A DNA stretch of 64,000 nucleotides from Holothuria scabra (Eukaryota > Echinodermata > Holothuroidea > Aspidochirotida > Holothuriidae): assembly GCA_037179385.1 (NCBI GenBank), contig CM074190.1, positions 7,826,284 through 7,890,283 on the forward strand, written 5' to 3'. This document shows, piece by piece, positions 36,106 to 47,776 of this stretch (positions are counted from its first letter, which is position 1; every line of letters starts with the position of its first letter). Made by a program: the position numbers and the translations under genes. The notes under the pieces were generated by a model. It was not told the origin of the DNA. It saw nothing but the letters and a program-made list of their open reading frames with translations, and made no database searches.

Positions 36106-36610
36106 TGTCTAAACGGCTCTGTTTTCTAATAGCATTGAGACTCGCACATTCACTACTGGGGATGTATGTAGTACATAACATGCTGTAACAAGACGTTCTT
36201 GAAGTACGCCCTCTTCTTTTTGTTGGCCTGACGCGCGCACGGTACAGAAAAATCGATTTGCTTTTTCTTCCTTCCGCGCCGCTCTCGGCTTCCGTAATAC
36301 ATAGCTCAACAGAAAAATGAATTACCACATAAATAGAGGGAGAGATAAGATGAGATGATACAAATTGCATATGAAAGAGAGAATGGGAGTGCCTTATCCA
36401 GGATTTCTTTTTATAGCCAGGGCACAGTTGAATTGTCGGTTAGTTACGGGAATGTGGCAGTTGTAAATCTTATTTAAAGAGGGCAAAATTGCTAACTCAA
36501 TAATATATTGTATACACGGAGAGTTGAAAACGCCTAGTCATGTGAAGGACGATTGTCTTGCATGGACCCAACGTTCAAAACCCTTGTCGGGGTCTACGGG
36601 AGGCCGCCGA
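36106..36610. other. No gene recognised
   Basis: Spacer with overlapping short frames on the minus strand. No domain recognised. Confidence 0.4.
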
Positions 36611-36743
36611 ATCTGCAAGAATTTAAGTGTTCCAGATGAACACTTAAGGGAAAACCGTCGCATCTGTAAGAATTTAAGTATTCCAGATAAACATTTCAGG
36701 GAAAGCCGTCGCATCTGTAAGAATTTTAAGTGTTCCAGATGAT
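36611..36743 (+). repeat. 51-bp tandem repeat, about 2.6 units
   Basis: Units begin at 36611, 36662 and 36713 (ATCTG.AAGAATTTAAGT). The period is exactly 17 codons and one plus-strand frame stays open through it (RRICKNLS.PD.H.RE pattern). The first unit also contains a 9-bp stem, TAAGTGTTC-cagat-GAACACTTA. No gene could be tied to it. Confidence 0.85.
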
Positions 36744-37674
36744 CTAAGAGGATTGCATCAATAGAAGCAGTTCTTATATTTTTGAAGGATTGCATGCTTT
36801 ATAATTAAATATATCAGGTATAAGTGCTGAGGAGCACTTACGATGAGGATAAAAAATCCGTCAATTGTGAATGTGTATAACCACAGGTGATTATATGATT
36901 CAAACATGTCAGAGACCATTTCACAGTATGACAAATATCATGTGAACTTTGATCGAACGTGAAGTTTATCTTTTGTCTTTTGCATCCATTAGAAATTTCA
37001 AAGATCCCTGTGGTTACCTGTTTCCCATATATAAAATACAGCAGTATTAAATTAAAAATATAGCCAATCTACAACATTAAACTGGTTGCATATCAATCAA
37101 TCAATAGTTTAGTTGATTTAATACTGAAAAGCGAGTCTTTGGCTCATCGCTTAAAACATTACGTCTACTTTTTTGGCAATGTTAAATTACTCTCAGGTCT
37201 AATTTCTAACATCTTTTCAGAGCTGCAACTTCGCGGAGCTCTACCATCACTCTTAATTGAATTGTTTTTCAGGGATCGCGGAGACGGAGGGGCTGGAGGC
37301 TACCGCCTTGCCCTCCCCCCTCCCCCTTTTCTGCGATAGGCATATTGGGCCCCCTAAAGTTACTATGATATCGTTGAGCATATTGGGCCGCTTTGGTGAC
37401 TAGCCGCGCCCCCACCTCCACACAAAAAATCATTCCGGGCCCTTGATTTTCACTTCCAAGAGTTGCTCCTTTCTTCTACCTTGACCATCATCGTTTTAAT
37501 TTTCTCTGTATTCATATCATTATTTGCTTTCCTCAATGCTGAGTATTCATTGCATCTTCCTGTAACGTTCATTTAGGTTTTGAATATTAGTTATATTGGG
37601 CAAATCAAAGATTTGAAATTGGCATACATGTATGCAAAATACAATGAAGAGATTCATGTTGGTCATGAATATTA
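36744..37674. other. No gene recognised
   Basis: Includes a CAGGGATCGCGGAGACGG-type repeat fragment near 37271 with C-rich sequence, resembling one near 35398. No gene. Confidence 0.4.
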
Positions 37675-38290
37675 AAAAATAACAATTTTTGTCTTCCCCA
37701 GAAAATCGTCAAATTAGGTTCAATGTCTCTGCTGAATTCTTGAGGTCATGTTTAAAGGAGATAAGAGGATATTACCAATATAATTACAACTTTCCAGAAA
37801 AAGAAAACAAGACTTTGCAGTTGTAAAGTTAGTTTTATAATCTCTGCTGGCATCTTGACGGAGGTCGCAATCAATGCAGTAGAAGAAATATTACCAATAT
37901 AATTACGTTGTTCTTCCCCTAGAAAAAGGTATAACTTAACCCATTTTAGTTATTGAACTAGGATTATGATCTTTGTTGAAAACTTGAATGCACACCGTGA
38001 ATTACCTACATAATAAAATTGGTTAAAAGGTATGACTCAACCCATTACGGTAAAAAATTTAGGTTAATGATCTCTGTTGTAATCTTGGGGTCTCATTGAA
38101 TGTAGAAGGGGAAACATTTTCAATATAATAACATTGTTTTTCCCCAGAAAAAGATATGATTCAACCAATTACATTTAGTAAAGTTAAGCTTAGGCTCTGA
38201 TGTCTCCTGAAATCGTGAGGTCACTTTCAATTAAGACAAAGAAAAATAACTATATTCATAAAAAGTATGTCATAAACCATTACGTTTCTT
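37675..38290. repeat. Degenerate tandem array, ~110-145-bp unit
   Basis: The ordered landmarks ATCTCTG.TG..ATCTTG.GGTC, ATTACCAATATAATTAC and TTCCCCAGAAAAAGGTATGA recur about five times, with considerable divergence and indels. Confidence 0.65.
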
Positions 38291-39596
38291 AAGTCACATC
38301 TACAACAGGGTGGAGATATGTTACCCAATACTTTGTACATTATATTACCTCTCATTAGTAAAATTGTTCCTCAAAGTCTCTTCCTAATGTGCTACCTACA
38401 CTTTAAACATTCTCAACAAATTCTGCTCAACGACATTCGTAGTGCATAGTCCGCTGCTGTATCTGTATGAAGGTAAATTTTCACAGTTTCTTTATCATTA
38501 ATGTGAATTAATTTCTTCTGGTACACAGAAACATAACGTACATGCCACAGCATGTACTCATTGTGAAGAATATCATGTCCTCACTTCTCCGTGAAACACA
38601 GACCCAAAGAGAATCAATTCTGATTCAAGAATTATACAATTGCAGCACTACAGTAGCTAGGTAGCCAACTTCATTACAGTTGTATCAGATGAGGTGGCTT
38701 GTATAATGGCTATATAGATGCTTCCCCTGTGAAAGCCCTATCAACCTCACCAAATGCACGTGAACTACTTCAAAACAATAAACAGACTTAAATTGATTTT
38801 TAACTCATAAATCTGCCCATGAACTCATATGTACTTGATAACCCCCTCCCAAACACACAAATATATTCGCTTACATTCTGATGTTTTCATGTGTAGACCT
38901 AAAATCATGGAAGTGTTACATTATCACCGAGGATCAGCATTCTTGACATGAGTATTTCAAATAGGTCATCCCCAACTTAACAGGTCACCACAAACCTTAC
39001 TGTTTCACAGTTTATTATCTCTATTCTAATGCAACCATCATTCCAATTATTCACATCTTGTTCAAAATCACCCCTATAGATTGTCATCACGTCCACAGTC
39101 CTCATTTCAAACCCTAATTATTCATACTCAATAACGTTTAGCTGGATTCTACCACACTGTGACAATTGTCAACATTTTGTGTTTGTGTTAGGTCCGAAAA
39201 AAACAAAGTAGGTCGCAGAATGTGATACTAAATAACACATGTATCATACAAGTAAGACATGTAGAGTGTCAAAGAATGCAAATAATATTATTCAAGTGTA
39301 TGAAAACATCAAATTGTTAAAGGTCTTGAAGGCCACATTTGGCCCTATTTTTAAAAATATTCACCAAAACAACGGAATAACAACAACCATTCCCATTTTT
39401 GACCAAATAGGTGCACCTCATGTTTGGACACCATTTCCTATCAAGGCGGTCACACTGTATTCACATAATACAACTAAAGTACATGATCACATAACAAAGC
39501 AATGGCCAATTCGTATTAAGAATATCAAACTACAAACATAAACTGTTGGAATGTCCGTCCACACCTGCAGCTCTTTCATCCGAAACAAGTTTCGGG
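38291..39596. other. No gene recognised
   Basis: No exon, RNA gene or bounded repeat. A 100-codon frame at 39239-39541 has no recognisable family. Confidence 0.4.
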
Positions 39597-39745
39597 GCGA
39601 TGCGCATCGTTTAACGAGAAATGTCCTAACTGGCTAACGATAATCCTAATCCCTAACCTAATCCCTAACCCTAACAAAGAATACAATCTATACAATACAA
39701 TGGCAACAGCCAATCAAAAAACACTTTGTTACACAGTGCCCATCT
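39597..39745 (+). repeat. Dispersed repeat copy 1 with telomere-like tract
   Basis: Matches 47930-48072 in the same orientation (GTTTAACGAGAAAT, CTAACAAAGAA, CAATGGCAAC.GC.AATCAA). In this copy 39641-39680 reads as degenerate CCTAA / CCCTAA units (AATCCCTAACCTAATCCC). The other copy lacks a clear CCCTAA run, so the tract probably arose by local expansion. Confidence 0.65.
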
Positions 39746-40456
39746 ACCTGAAGTTTCCGCTAATAATTATATTGTGCAAAAGATCACATAGTGGGGTGAA
39801 TAATTATCTGCTTAGCTGAAAAGACAGAAGTAAACAAGAGCTCTTTTATCTTTTTTGAGAAACTTTGTTAACAATTCAGGAAACATTTATCCAAATATTT
39901 GTTTCGGACGTAACGTTGGCTTCAGAAATAACACAGGTTGACAAAACGCTTCTTTTTTGTTGAAGGTGATAGGGGAAACAAACGAGGTGAATTGCTAAAA
40001 AAACAAGGTTTTTAGTTATGTTAATTTAACAAATGTAACCAAATATCAAAACAAGTTTGTTTCACTAGTCGTATCGACCACATAAGAAATTTTTGTACGT
40101 AATAAAAGTGTTGACGGATTTTTTTCCAATTTTTTTATATAATGGATTTAAATCATGCAATATGCTCTTATTGTGTCCTTATAAGTCCTTATTATGTATA
40201 CTGAAAATCACTGCTATTCTACTATCGTCAATGACTTCCAATTTTTTTCTTCTTCTTCCTTTCGCCGTGGGAGCTTCAGATCTGTTCATACAAATGTTGA
40301 TAGAAAATGTAACGTCAGGAGACTTTACTTCAACACTCTGTATCAACCATGAATTCTCGCAAAGTTTGATACAGTTTGATACTAGACAACATGTTGACAC
40401 GTTGTCAACTAATGTTGACACCGAACATCAGTATGAAGGTTTAGTGTTCAGTTTAC
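39746..40456. other. No gene recognised
   Basis: A 135-codon plus-strand frame at 40093-40500 runs into the adjacent MITE and shows no domain. Confidence 0.4.
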
Positions 40457-40460
40457 TTCA

Positions 40461-40756
40461 AGGGCCAATCCTCTCACCCCAAACTAGAATTCTTGTATAG
40501 GGTAACAGAATCTCTCAATTGGCTCAGCTCTTTGATTGACTGCTTATTCAAACAATACTAAGTACAAAAGCTGTTTTTACACAGCATGAACTGTGAGGAG
40601 AGTGTTTTGATTAAAACATTGAGCATTTCTATACTCACCCTGAAGCAATAAACTGAGATTGTGTCTGTATGAGGATGAATTTAAGACAATTGTGGGAGGG
40701 GCTTAAGTAAGAAGGTTAGGAGAATTGGTACTGTTTGGGGTGAGAGAATTGGGCCT
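40461..40756 (+). mobile_element. MITE copy 2, TTCA/TTGA-flanked
   Basis: A 296-bp element with inverted ends AGGGCCAATCCTCTCACC and GAGAATTGGGCCT. It is the reverse-orientation relative of 2282-2579, with internal matches around GAAGCAATAAACTGAGATTG and GGGAGGGGCTTAAGTAAGAA. The flanking tetramers are TTCA and TTGA, each one substitution from TTAA. Confidence 0.75.
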
Positions 40757-40760
40757 TTGA

Positions 40761-42027
40761 TTAAAAGTTGACCTTGGAATTTCGGCTCTGTTTTTCGTCA
40801 GCGACTTAATGGTTTCTAACATGAGGAATATACTTCGAGGCAAAATACTGGTCTGGTTAAGCTAGGTTGATATCACAAATTCAGACTGCAGAACATCTTG
40901 CTGTTGAATTGTGCATTGCCTAGGACCACCATTGGGCCAATTAGTATGTAAGGTATAAAAACAGTAATATGTCGCCACACCACCACCAAACGCCAGTTCC
41001 TGTAGTAACGATAAATATGAAGACTTTCTAATTGATATCACCGTCATCAAAACAAGGAATTCAAAATGTTTCATTTAAACAAATGATATAAATGCATTCA
41101 TTAAAAACATGAGCCGCAATTGATCTATCTTTGAGGGAAATTATCTGATATCAGGATGCTCTCGTTGAGGTGACAGTTACAGACCATAAAGGGAACTATT
41201 CATTTATGCAACATGTTTGAAAGAATTACCTTTGGATAAACTTACTGGATTAAAACTCCCTGATGAATTTCATTCAAATGTTTCGAACTATTCGCGCAAG
41301 ACTGAACGACGCTCTAATCTCGACCAATATCCTATTGAAGCATTCACTGTTTGGTTTATGGCCAAAATGATTGCGATCAAAACATTTCATTTTTCGATCT
41401 AATCTGCAGATTTGTTAGTGATTCTCCTGTCCGTGTTCGGTTCTTGATATGAATGTGCCAAATTTTCTGCATAGAATGAACTTGAAGCAAGCAGGCGTGA
41501 TGGAATGGATTCACATTATTAACCAATGTTTTGTTTTTCTTTACAGTGTACCTCCAATGTTATGTAACTAACAGACTAAAGTATAAAATGTTGACACCAC
41601 AGGTGTATCCTTAGCATTGGGATTTCAAAAAGCGTAATGTGCCGTAAGGGCAAAATAGCATCCCTAATCATTTCAAGATCAAAATAAAAGGTAAAAAATG
41701 AAGAAAAACAAAACAAAACATTGGGCAACAATGTTAATCCAAGACACCAAACCTGCTTGCATGGCTTCAAGTTGACTTGTCATAGGAAATGTATCAACTT
41801 CACTTGCCAATATCTAGAGAACCGAACATGAGAAATGAATCAAACTTTTACCAGAATGCTTGGAATATGTTCCTCTTTAACATATCCAACCTAATTTTGG
41901 CTCTGGAATTTTTTTTAAATTTGTGAATGGTTCATTCCACAGTTTCAGCAGCCTCAAATTTTAAAGATCCCATCATGTGGTGCCTTGTTCCAACCAAAAT
42001 TACATCTCCTTTCACTTACGACACTGT
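40761..42027. other. No gene recognised
   Basis: Downstream flank of the minus-strand enzyme gene. Nothing coding recognised. Confidence 0.4.
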
Positions 42028-42033
42028 TTTATT
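42028..42033 (-). terminator. Candidate poly(A) signal of the PLP-enzyme gene
   Basis: AATAAA on the minus strand, about 540 bp after the stop codon at 42573-42575. It is a canonical hexamer, but no cleavage site can be proved. Confidence 0.3.
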
Positions 42034-42572
42034 TGCATGTTAAATATTCTTCTTTCTTTAATGTTTAATCTTTGATTACGTTTTGTTTTTAAAATCATTT
42101 TAATCTTTGAGACAAATTTTGTTGAACATTTGTAACCCAGTGTTTTAGTTCACCGGAGAAGTGTAACTTGATGTGGAATGAGCTATCGCGGTTAAACAAT
42201 AGTTAAATGAAATATTAATTCAATAGAAATAAAAATAAAATATTAATTCAGTTGCACTATTAGATTTACAATACAATAATTAGTTTTGTGATAAGATGGT
42301 ATGATCAAGTAAATCATTCTACCAAAGAATAACACAGTAATGTACACGAAAACACATGTACCAAGCAATGCAGACGATTGAGAGTTTTCACACTGATAAT
42401 ATACAGACCTTACGGTATTAACACTAACAGCAATTTCCAACCGTCCTTTGTAACTGGTTCATTATCACGAGAAAAGACGTTTCTACCATAAAATTTCTTT
42501 TATCTATTACACAATGCAACAGTTCGTATTTGGTGGTTACTCTTCTTTGGATTAATGCCTTCAGGCATAGGT

Positions 42573-42664
42573 TTACGTATCTAATTCATGCTTTTCTGTA
42601 TGATTGCCGTTTTCACTCTTCATTCTATCCAGCATGTCCCCATTCAGTGAGCCAAAAACAGATC
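42573..42664 (-). CDS. Terminal coding exon, D-cysteine desulfhydrase / ACC deaminase-like enzyme
   Basis: The acceptor TTGCTTTTCCAG precedes GATCTGTTTTT on the minus strand. The first two bases complete a glycine codon begun by the G that ends the exon at 45934-46074. The joined reading is ..YNTG-SVFGSLNGDMLDRMK.. and a stop at 42573-42575. Family members end in a HTGGxFGLFDG-type loop near the cofactor. Here the second glycine is serine (NTGSVFG), a departure worth noting. A short acidic/polar tail follows. The family uses PLP to break D-cysteine into pyruvate, sulfide and ammonia, or ACC into 2-oxobutyrate and ammonia; which substrate applies cannot be told from this piece. The 3.3-kb intron before it contains a CR1/L2-type LINE and a palindromic insertion. 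Confidence 0.8.
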
Positions 42665-43083
42665 CTGGAAAAGCAAGAATTCATATAAATCCGTTTACAC
42701 CACATTTTGAATCGGTCTTTTACGGATAACCAACTGCATTGTTAATGTGTCAGAGCCTCCGCATTGCAGTCTGGAAGGTCTGAAGTTCAATTTCTCGTTA
42801 GGACCCATATGAAATAACTGCTCAAATGTAACAAATTGGTCCAAAATGTAACAACATCCTGACCAAAATTTATTGTGAAGAATCGTATCAGATGTTATGG
42901 AAAAATCGAAGATGGCCGGCTATATTTTTAAACTGCCATAAATTAGCAGGATCGGTCTGGTAGTTGCACCATTCAACTTTTCATGTCATACTTGACATTT
43001 GAAAGATATATTTTGGGTGTCTTGTGAGTGGTTTTCAAAATGGCCGCCATGTTGAACTCAACGTGGTCTAAAACATCTGAAAA
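42665..43083. other. Intron sequence
   Basis: The 3' part of the last intron of the minus-strand enzyme gene. No further feature was identified. Confidence 0.5.
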
Positions 43084-44081
43084 TTATTTCTTAACTTCTT
43101 TGGTGCTTCGGGTGACATCAAAAACTTCCAAAATATTTTTACCTGCCGTAACTGAGCCAACCAAGCCCGGATCGGTCTGTGATTTGCATATATTGTTAAC
43201 ATTTAAAAATAAAGACGGGTTTCTCCTGATATTATACTTGCTACCAATGATGAGAAATTCAGTTTTATCATCATTTAATTTCAAAAAATTTGAAGTTATC
43301 CACCGTTTAAAGTCATTGGAGCAGGTTTCTAGGGTTCAGATCTTATCATGCATTCTAGAGCCATTAAACGCAATATACAATTGAGTGTCATCAGCGTAAA
43401 ATGGTACCCAATATTGTATTGTCTTATGAGATCAGTTCGAGATGAAGTATTAAAGTAAATAAAAGAGAACCCAATATACAAAGCCTTCCCAGCCAACATG
43501 CCCAGCTGGGCCCCAACTGGGTTTCAGTTGGGCTACTTGCTGGGCCCCAGCTGGGACCCATTCGTGTTTTTCAGGTGTTCCCACGTTGGGCCCAACTGGG
43601 CTAGCCTTTACCAGCTGAAGCCCAGATAAAACCCAGCTAGGCTTCAGTTATTGAAGCGGGGCCGCCCAGCTGGGCTTCATCTGTGCATCAGCTGGGAAAG
43701 GCTAGCCCAGTTGGGCCCCACGTGGGAACACCTAACAAACACGAATGGGGCTCAGCTGGGGCCCAACAAGTAGCCCAGCTAAAACCCAGTTGGGGACCAG
43801 CTGGGCATGTTAGCTGGGTTGGGTAATACCAATATCTAATTTAATAGGATTAGATTCAATACCAGCAACAGTTACCGTTTGAGTTCTGCCTTTCAAATAT
43901 AAATGTATCCAGCGAAGTGTATGTCTTTTATGTCAAAACGTGTTGAGAAACGCTTCAACAAAATGTTATGATTTAATGTGTCGAAAGCTGCACTTAGATC
44001 AAGTAATACAAGTGCAACCATCTTCTTTTCATTAGAGCTACTCAAAATGTCATTCTGTACACGAAGTACAGCTGTCTCCAT
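43084..44081 (-). mobile_element. Decayed CR1/L2-type LINE reverse-transcriptase fragment
   Basis: The minus strand reads ALVLLDLSAAFDTLNHNILL (motif A, about 43960-44020) and WIHLYLKGRTQTVTVAGIES. It then reaches a GITQ stretch where GVPQG is expected, which is interrupted by the palindrome at 43488-43818. Beyond it the RT resumes (NTSSRTDLIRQYNIGYHF), with YADDTQLYIAFNG at 43387-43398 one frame away, then KLNDDKTEFLIIGSKYN. The order A, B, C (YADD) and thumb is that of CR1/L2/Jockey-group RT. There is at least one frameshift and one stop besides the insertion, so it is dead. It lies in the last intron of the enzyme gene, on the same strand. Confidence 0.85.
43488..43818. repeat. 331-bp imperfect palindrome built of CCCAGCTGGG motifs
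   Basis: The two arms run from CCCAGCCAACATGCCC on the left to GGGCATGTTAGCTGGG on the right, around a centre near 43650. CAGCTGGG / CCCAGCTG and GGGCCCAACTGGG recur throughout both arms. It interrupts the RT frame of the surrounding LINE with little or no loss of LINE sequence, so it is an insertion. No clear target-site duplication was seen. Probably a foldback-type mobile repeat. Confidence 0.88.
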
Positions 44082-45933
44082 TTAATGGAAGCGTCTATAA
44101 GCCGATTGAAACTTTTCAACCAAATTTACTACAGGGTAATCATTAGGGACACAATCCTCTCACAAAGAGCATAATTTGTTAAACGATGGAATGTTGTTAT
44201 AGTTACTGTTAACAAGGACTTGGCTACTATTTGGACAATAGTATCTCTCTACCCAGGACGTTTAGTCGCTTTTCTACAAAATTTGCTGCCAGTAGAATTC
44301 CTCTTTAAGAAGCCATGTCATGACGTCACCTGCATTTAACGAGGCTTATAATAACAGCTGTATAGCTAACGTTGAACACGTCAGCGCAACAAAGCCAGCC
44401 GGAAATAAAACATACCCTGCCATCGTTAATAATGACTTCTTTACTTATTCAACGCGTAAGGTGAAAATGCGAAGCTTCTTTGAGTCATCCAAGCCTTCAA
44501 AGCAGAGCTAAGGATAAGCATACTAATTCAAATGTTGATTCACCTTTACTCTGTAGCCACTCTCCTAATGATGGCGCTCTCTCAGAAACAATAATACACA
44601 CCGTATACATTCTATTGTACCGTATTTTTTTTTTTTTTTTATCAAAAAGTTATATACGTTAGTGGTTAGTTTAATATTAAGAACTGCTTTGTACCTTATG
44701 ACACCCAACAACTCAACAACTAAGCAGACTAAATGTTACCCACCTTGCCGAACCCACAGGTAGGAGATTATTCCCTCTAAATCCGAAAATTTTGACGGAT
44801 GACAATCTTTATGCCGCATATGACATGAGCGAGTAGCTTACTCGTGTCGTTTATAGAGTGCTGTCTTCGCTTGTGGTAGCCAGTCAAGTTCTTCGATTAT
44901 GGTCAAATTATCTTCATAAGATGCTCATCGCAAAAGATTGATGTATGCCATTGTCGAATCTTTCTACCCCCTACTACAATACATTGTGTTTGAGCATGTA
45001 TTGCTGTACCATTTGAAGTGGTGTAAAACTTGCAACTTTATAAGAAAATTACAATTGTCCATTACTTGTCGACTGAATCAAAGCTGGCAGTGTTAGTAGG
45101 TTAGTTGACGCGTAATGTTTCCGTCAGTGTTGTAGTCGAGTTCGGAGAGTCCGAGTCACAAGTCCGGCAATCTTCAGCTTTCAAGGACTCGAGTCTCTCT
45201 GTAAGTCTCAACGGGGAAAATCAACCTCTCAGACCGAGTCCTTCAAATTCTTAAATCACGAGTGAAGTCTAGAGTCGACTAAAAGCTTTGTTTTTCTATC
45301 TGACATAAACTTATGGGACAAAAAGCACACTGTTCTCTAATGACTACATTTTCTCAACTACAAAATATCGTTATAACTATTTCAATACACGATTTTTCTT
45401 GTTTAATGAATTCTTCTGCTTTAGCAGTAGAGTTCCTCGTAAACTGTGTTTCTCCGAAACTTTTTGCAAATTTTACCAAGTCTGCGTGTATCAAATACAA
45501 TTGGGAGTAATACTGCTTATATTAAACGACGAATGCTACTATGAAGTGTTATGAAGAGTAATCACACATTTTACAAGAAGAACTGCTATATCTGAAATTT
45601 TGGTTCCTACTTTGTGTATAATCTAAAACCACTACGTTTTACAAACAAATGACGCCATTGCTACATGGCAACAGAGTCGATGAATTACATTCCGTCCAAA
45701 GATATAATATTTTTGATTCCGTCGCGTACATTTCGTCACAATGAAATGTAGATTCTGCGTGCAATTGCGAGATCACTGTACGCGCAAAACCAAACATGGA
45801 CGTATATGTTCCTGCGCATATTCTTTGCCAACCGTTGACGTGAGCGTGAATGAGTCTATATATAGTATTTTATTAACAATTTCGTTAATCATTGCTCATT
45901 TTACATATAACATGGATAATGAGAGTTACAAAC
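44082..45933. other. Intron sequence, no recognised feature
   Basis: Part of the intron between the last two coding exons. A GAGTCCGAGTC-rich stretch lies at 45125-45260, similar in type to 17620-17760. No exon was seen. Confidence 0.45.
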
Positions 45934-46074
45934 CTGTGTTGTAAAACAAAATTTTCTTTCCCTTGAAGCTATTTGGCGAGGTCCGAATCATCTTGACCAT
46001 GTGATTTGCTGTCTTGCCAGTATAAATAGGATCCAGGAAAATACCAGTAGAAGCTGCTGATAGCCTTACAAAAT
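45934..46074 (-). CDS. Internal coding exon, D-cysteine desulfhydrase / ACC deaminase-like enzyme
   Basis: A 141-bp exon on the minus strand with acceptor TTATCCCCTAG before ATTTTGTAAGG and donor CAACACAG|GTTTGT. In frame it reads FVRLSAASTGIFLDPIYTGK, then HMVKMIRTSPNSFKGKKILF and YNT. STGIFLDPIYTGK matches the most conserved C-terminal block of the family (xTGIxLDPVYTGKA), and FKGKKILFYNTG matches the strand leading to the HTGG loop. The exon starts by completing an Asp codon begun in the exon at 47598-47776 and ends one base into a Gly codon. Frame and phase agree on both sides, which is strong evidence of a real spliced gene. Confidence 0.88.
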
Positions 46075-46247
46075 CTAGGGGATAAAAATGTGGATTATAT
46101 ATGGGTCCATAAAGAGTGTCGATTATTTAAGGATCATTCAAGTTGGTCCAAATAGTAAGAAGCTTTGTGGCAATGAGTACGTTTTTGTCGATTACATTTC
46201 CTGTTACTGGAAATTCAGAGAGAAGGTTCTCCACTCCATACACCAAC

Positions 46248-46320
46248 CGACCGCATGGTCATGTGGTTAGAGCACCCGACCTGCTGTCGGGAGTTCAAGT
46301 CCTGGCCGGGTTTTACCAAA
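46248..46320 (+). mobile_element. tRNA-derived SINE head in an intron
   Basis: Contains an A-box-like TGGTCATGTGG (about 46256-46266), a CCCGA-CCTGCTG-TCGGG anticodon-like hairpin and a good B box, AGTTCAAGTCC. The T stem and acceptor stem do not pair well, so this is not a working tRNA gene but fits the promoter-bearing head of a tRNA-derived SINE. The body probably runs to about 46430. Opposite strand to the enclosing gene. Confidence 0.55.
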
Positions 46321-47597
46321 GAATTTAAAAGTGGAACCTTCTTCTCTTGTCCTTGGAGTTGGCAAACAAGGAAAATAAGCTCGCAAGCCATAACTGGCAA
46401 AACGGCCGTAGCCGACTCGACTTAAACCAATAGGTTAGAAACTGTCCCGTAAACTCCACCTTGCATACCGACCTGTTGACTGGATTACTCCTTTGCTTTA
46501 TTATATTGTAACAAAGTACCTCATATTTTACATACGATGGTCGTAAACTTTAACAACTTTGAACAAACTTCCTTTAACAGTGTTTAAAATTCCCGAGTCA
46601 TTGATAGAGTTCCCTCTCCCCCATTCCAACCACGTCCATCCTGTTCGTTTACCTGTTTTTTAGGAAACTCGTCAAAGGGATTTTCTTTTGCTTTCGAAAC
46701 GTTTCAAAGGATTAAAGGAGTTAGACTATTATGCAAGCTTCCGCTGAAAATTTTACAGAAACATTTTGCTTGAAAGTAATAAGAACCATCAACTGATACT
46801 TTCTCTGTTCTGGTAAGATGCAATGTGGGTGATTTTCAACCTTCTCCAGACCTTAGAGTGTGGGAAATAATACCTTACATGTTTTAGTTTTTACGGCCAA
46901 AATTTCTCGTGTAATGGTTTTCTGTTACGTACGGGCTTGTTAGAATGAGTGTGGAAAGTGTGCATTTTGCTATTGCTAACGAGCCTGATTAGCACTACTC
47001 TCTGATTTATGAATGTTAGGTGACCTTACGCCACAATACTCTTCTATCTCCACGTTCTTCCAACGAAGAGCCTACCGTCCTGTTTTGTCAATGGATAATA
47101 GGACAATGAAACAGTTTGAAATTGTAAGGTGGGACCAGACTGTGAAATCCAACGACTAATTAGGGGGTGATGTCACTCTTTTTTTATTTCTTCTATTATT
47201 TATTTTTTATTGTGTTTTATTTATTTTTGTATTTGTTTTTGTAGAATTTCAGGTTCCAAAATGGTTGCTCTCAAATGATCCTATGAAGGTAGCCACCTGT
47301 AAAAATAAAGAGTACATAGTTTGATCGTCTGTTATTGGAAGCTAAGAGGAGGATGTTTTTGCCAAGGCATTAGATGCAAAATGGCACTGTATTTAAAACA
47401 ATTAAAATCTTACTTTCTGTTGCATTAAAGGTAAGTGGGTCGAGAGTTCGTTACTCGGCCAACTTTCGGTAAGACTTCTTCCACATGACTTCCCTCTATT
47501 GTCTGATCTGGACTTAGTTCAGAAGTGGTTTTACTCTACCCTCCCCCCCCCCCCCCATTGTACACGCTACTGCCCAGTGGATATGTTAATGACTTAC

Positions 47598-47776
47598 CTA
47601 CATGTTCGTCGTAAAATTTTCCGTAAACTGGATCCCTTGATTCTTCAACAATTGAAACCAAATCTTCAAACACGACATTAGAATCAATCATATCATAAAA
47701 GCCGTAGTTCTTGAGCAAAGTTATAATGCGGTTCTTGCTTTCTTCCTTGCCGCATCGTATTGACATTGTATGTAAC
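47598..47776 (-). CDS. Internal coding exon, D-cysteine desulfhydrase / ACC deaminase-like enzyme
   Basis: A 179-bp exon: acceptor TTTTAATTTCAG before GTTACATACAATG, donor CATGTAG|GTAAGT. It encodes 59 complete codons with SIRCGKEESKNRIITLLKNY, FYDMIDSNVVFEDLVSIVEE and PVYGKFYDEHV. Joined to the next exon, the distance from IVEE to the STG of STGIFLDP is 29 residues, the same as in plant D-cysteine desulfhydrases as I recall them, with the conserved GY/VY tyrosine aligned. No homologous upstream exon, including the PLP-lysine and GGxQSNH segments, was found in the remaining 16 kb, which is almost all LINE sequence. The 5' end of the gene is therefore probably beyond 64000, or has been lost. 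Confidence 0.8.
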
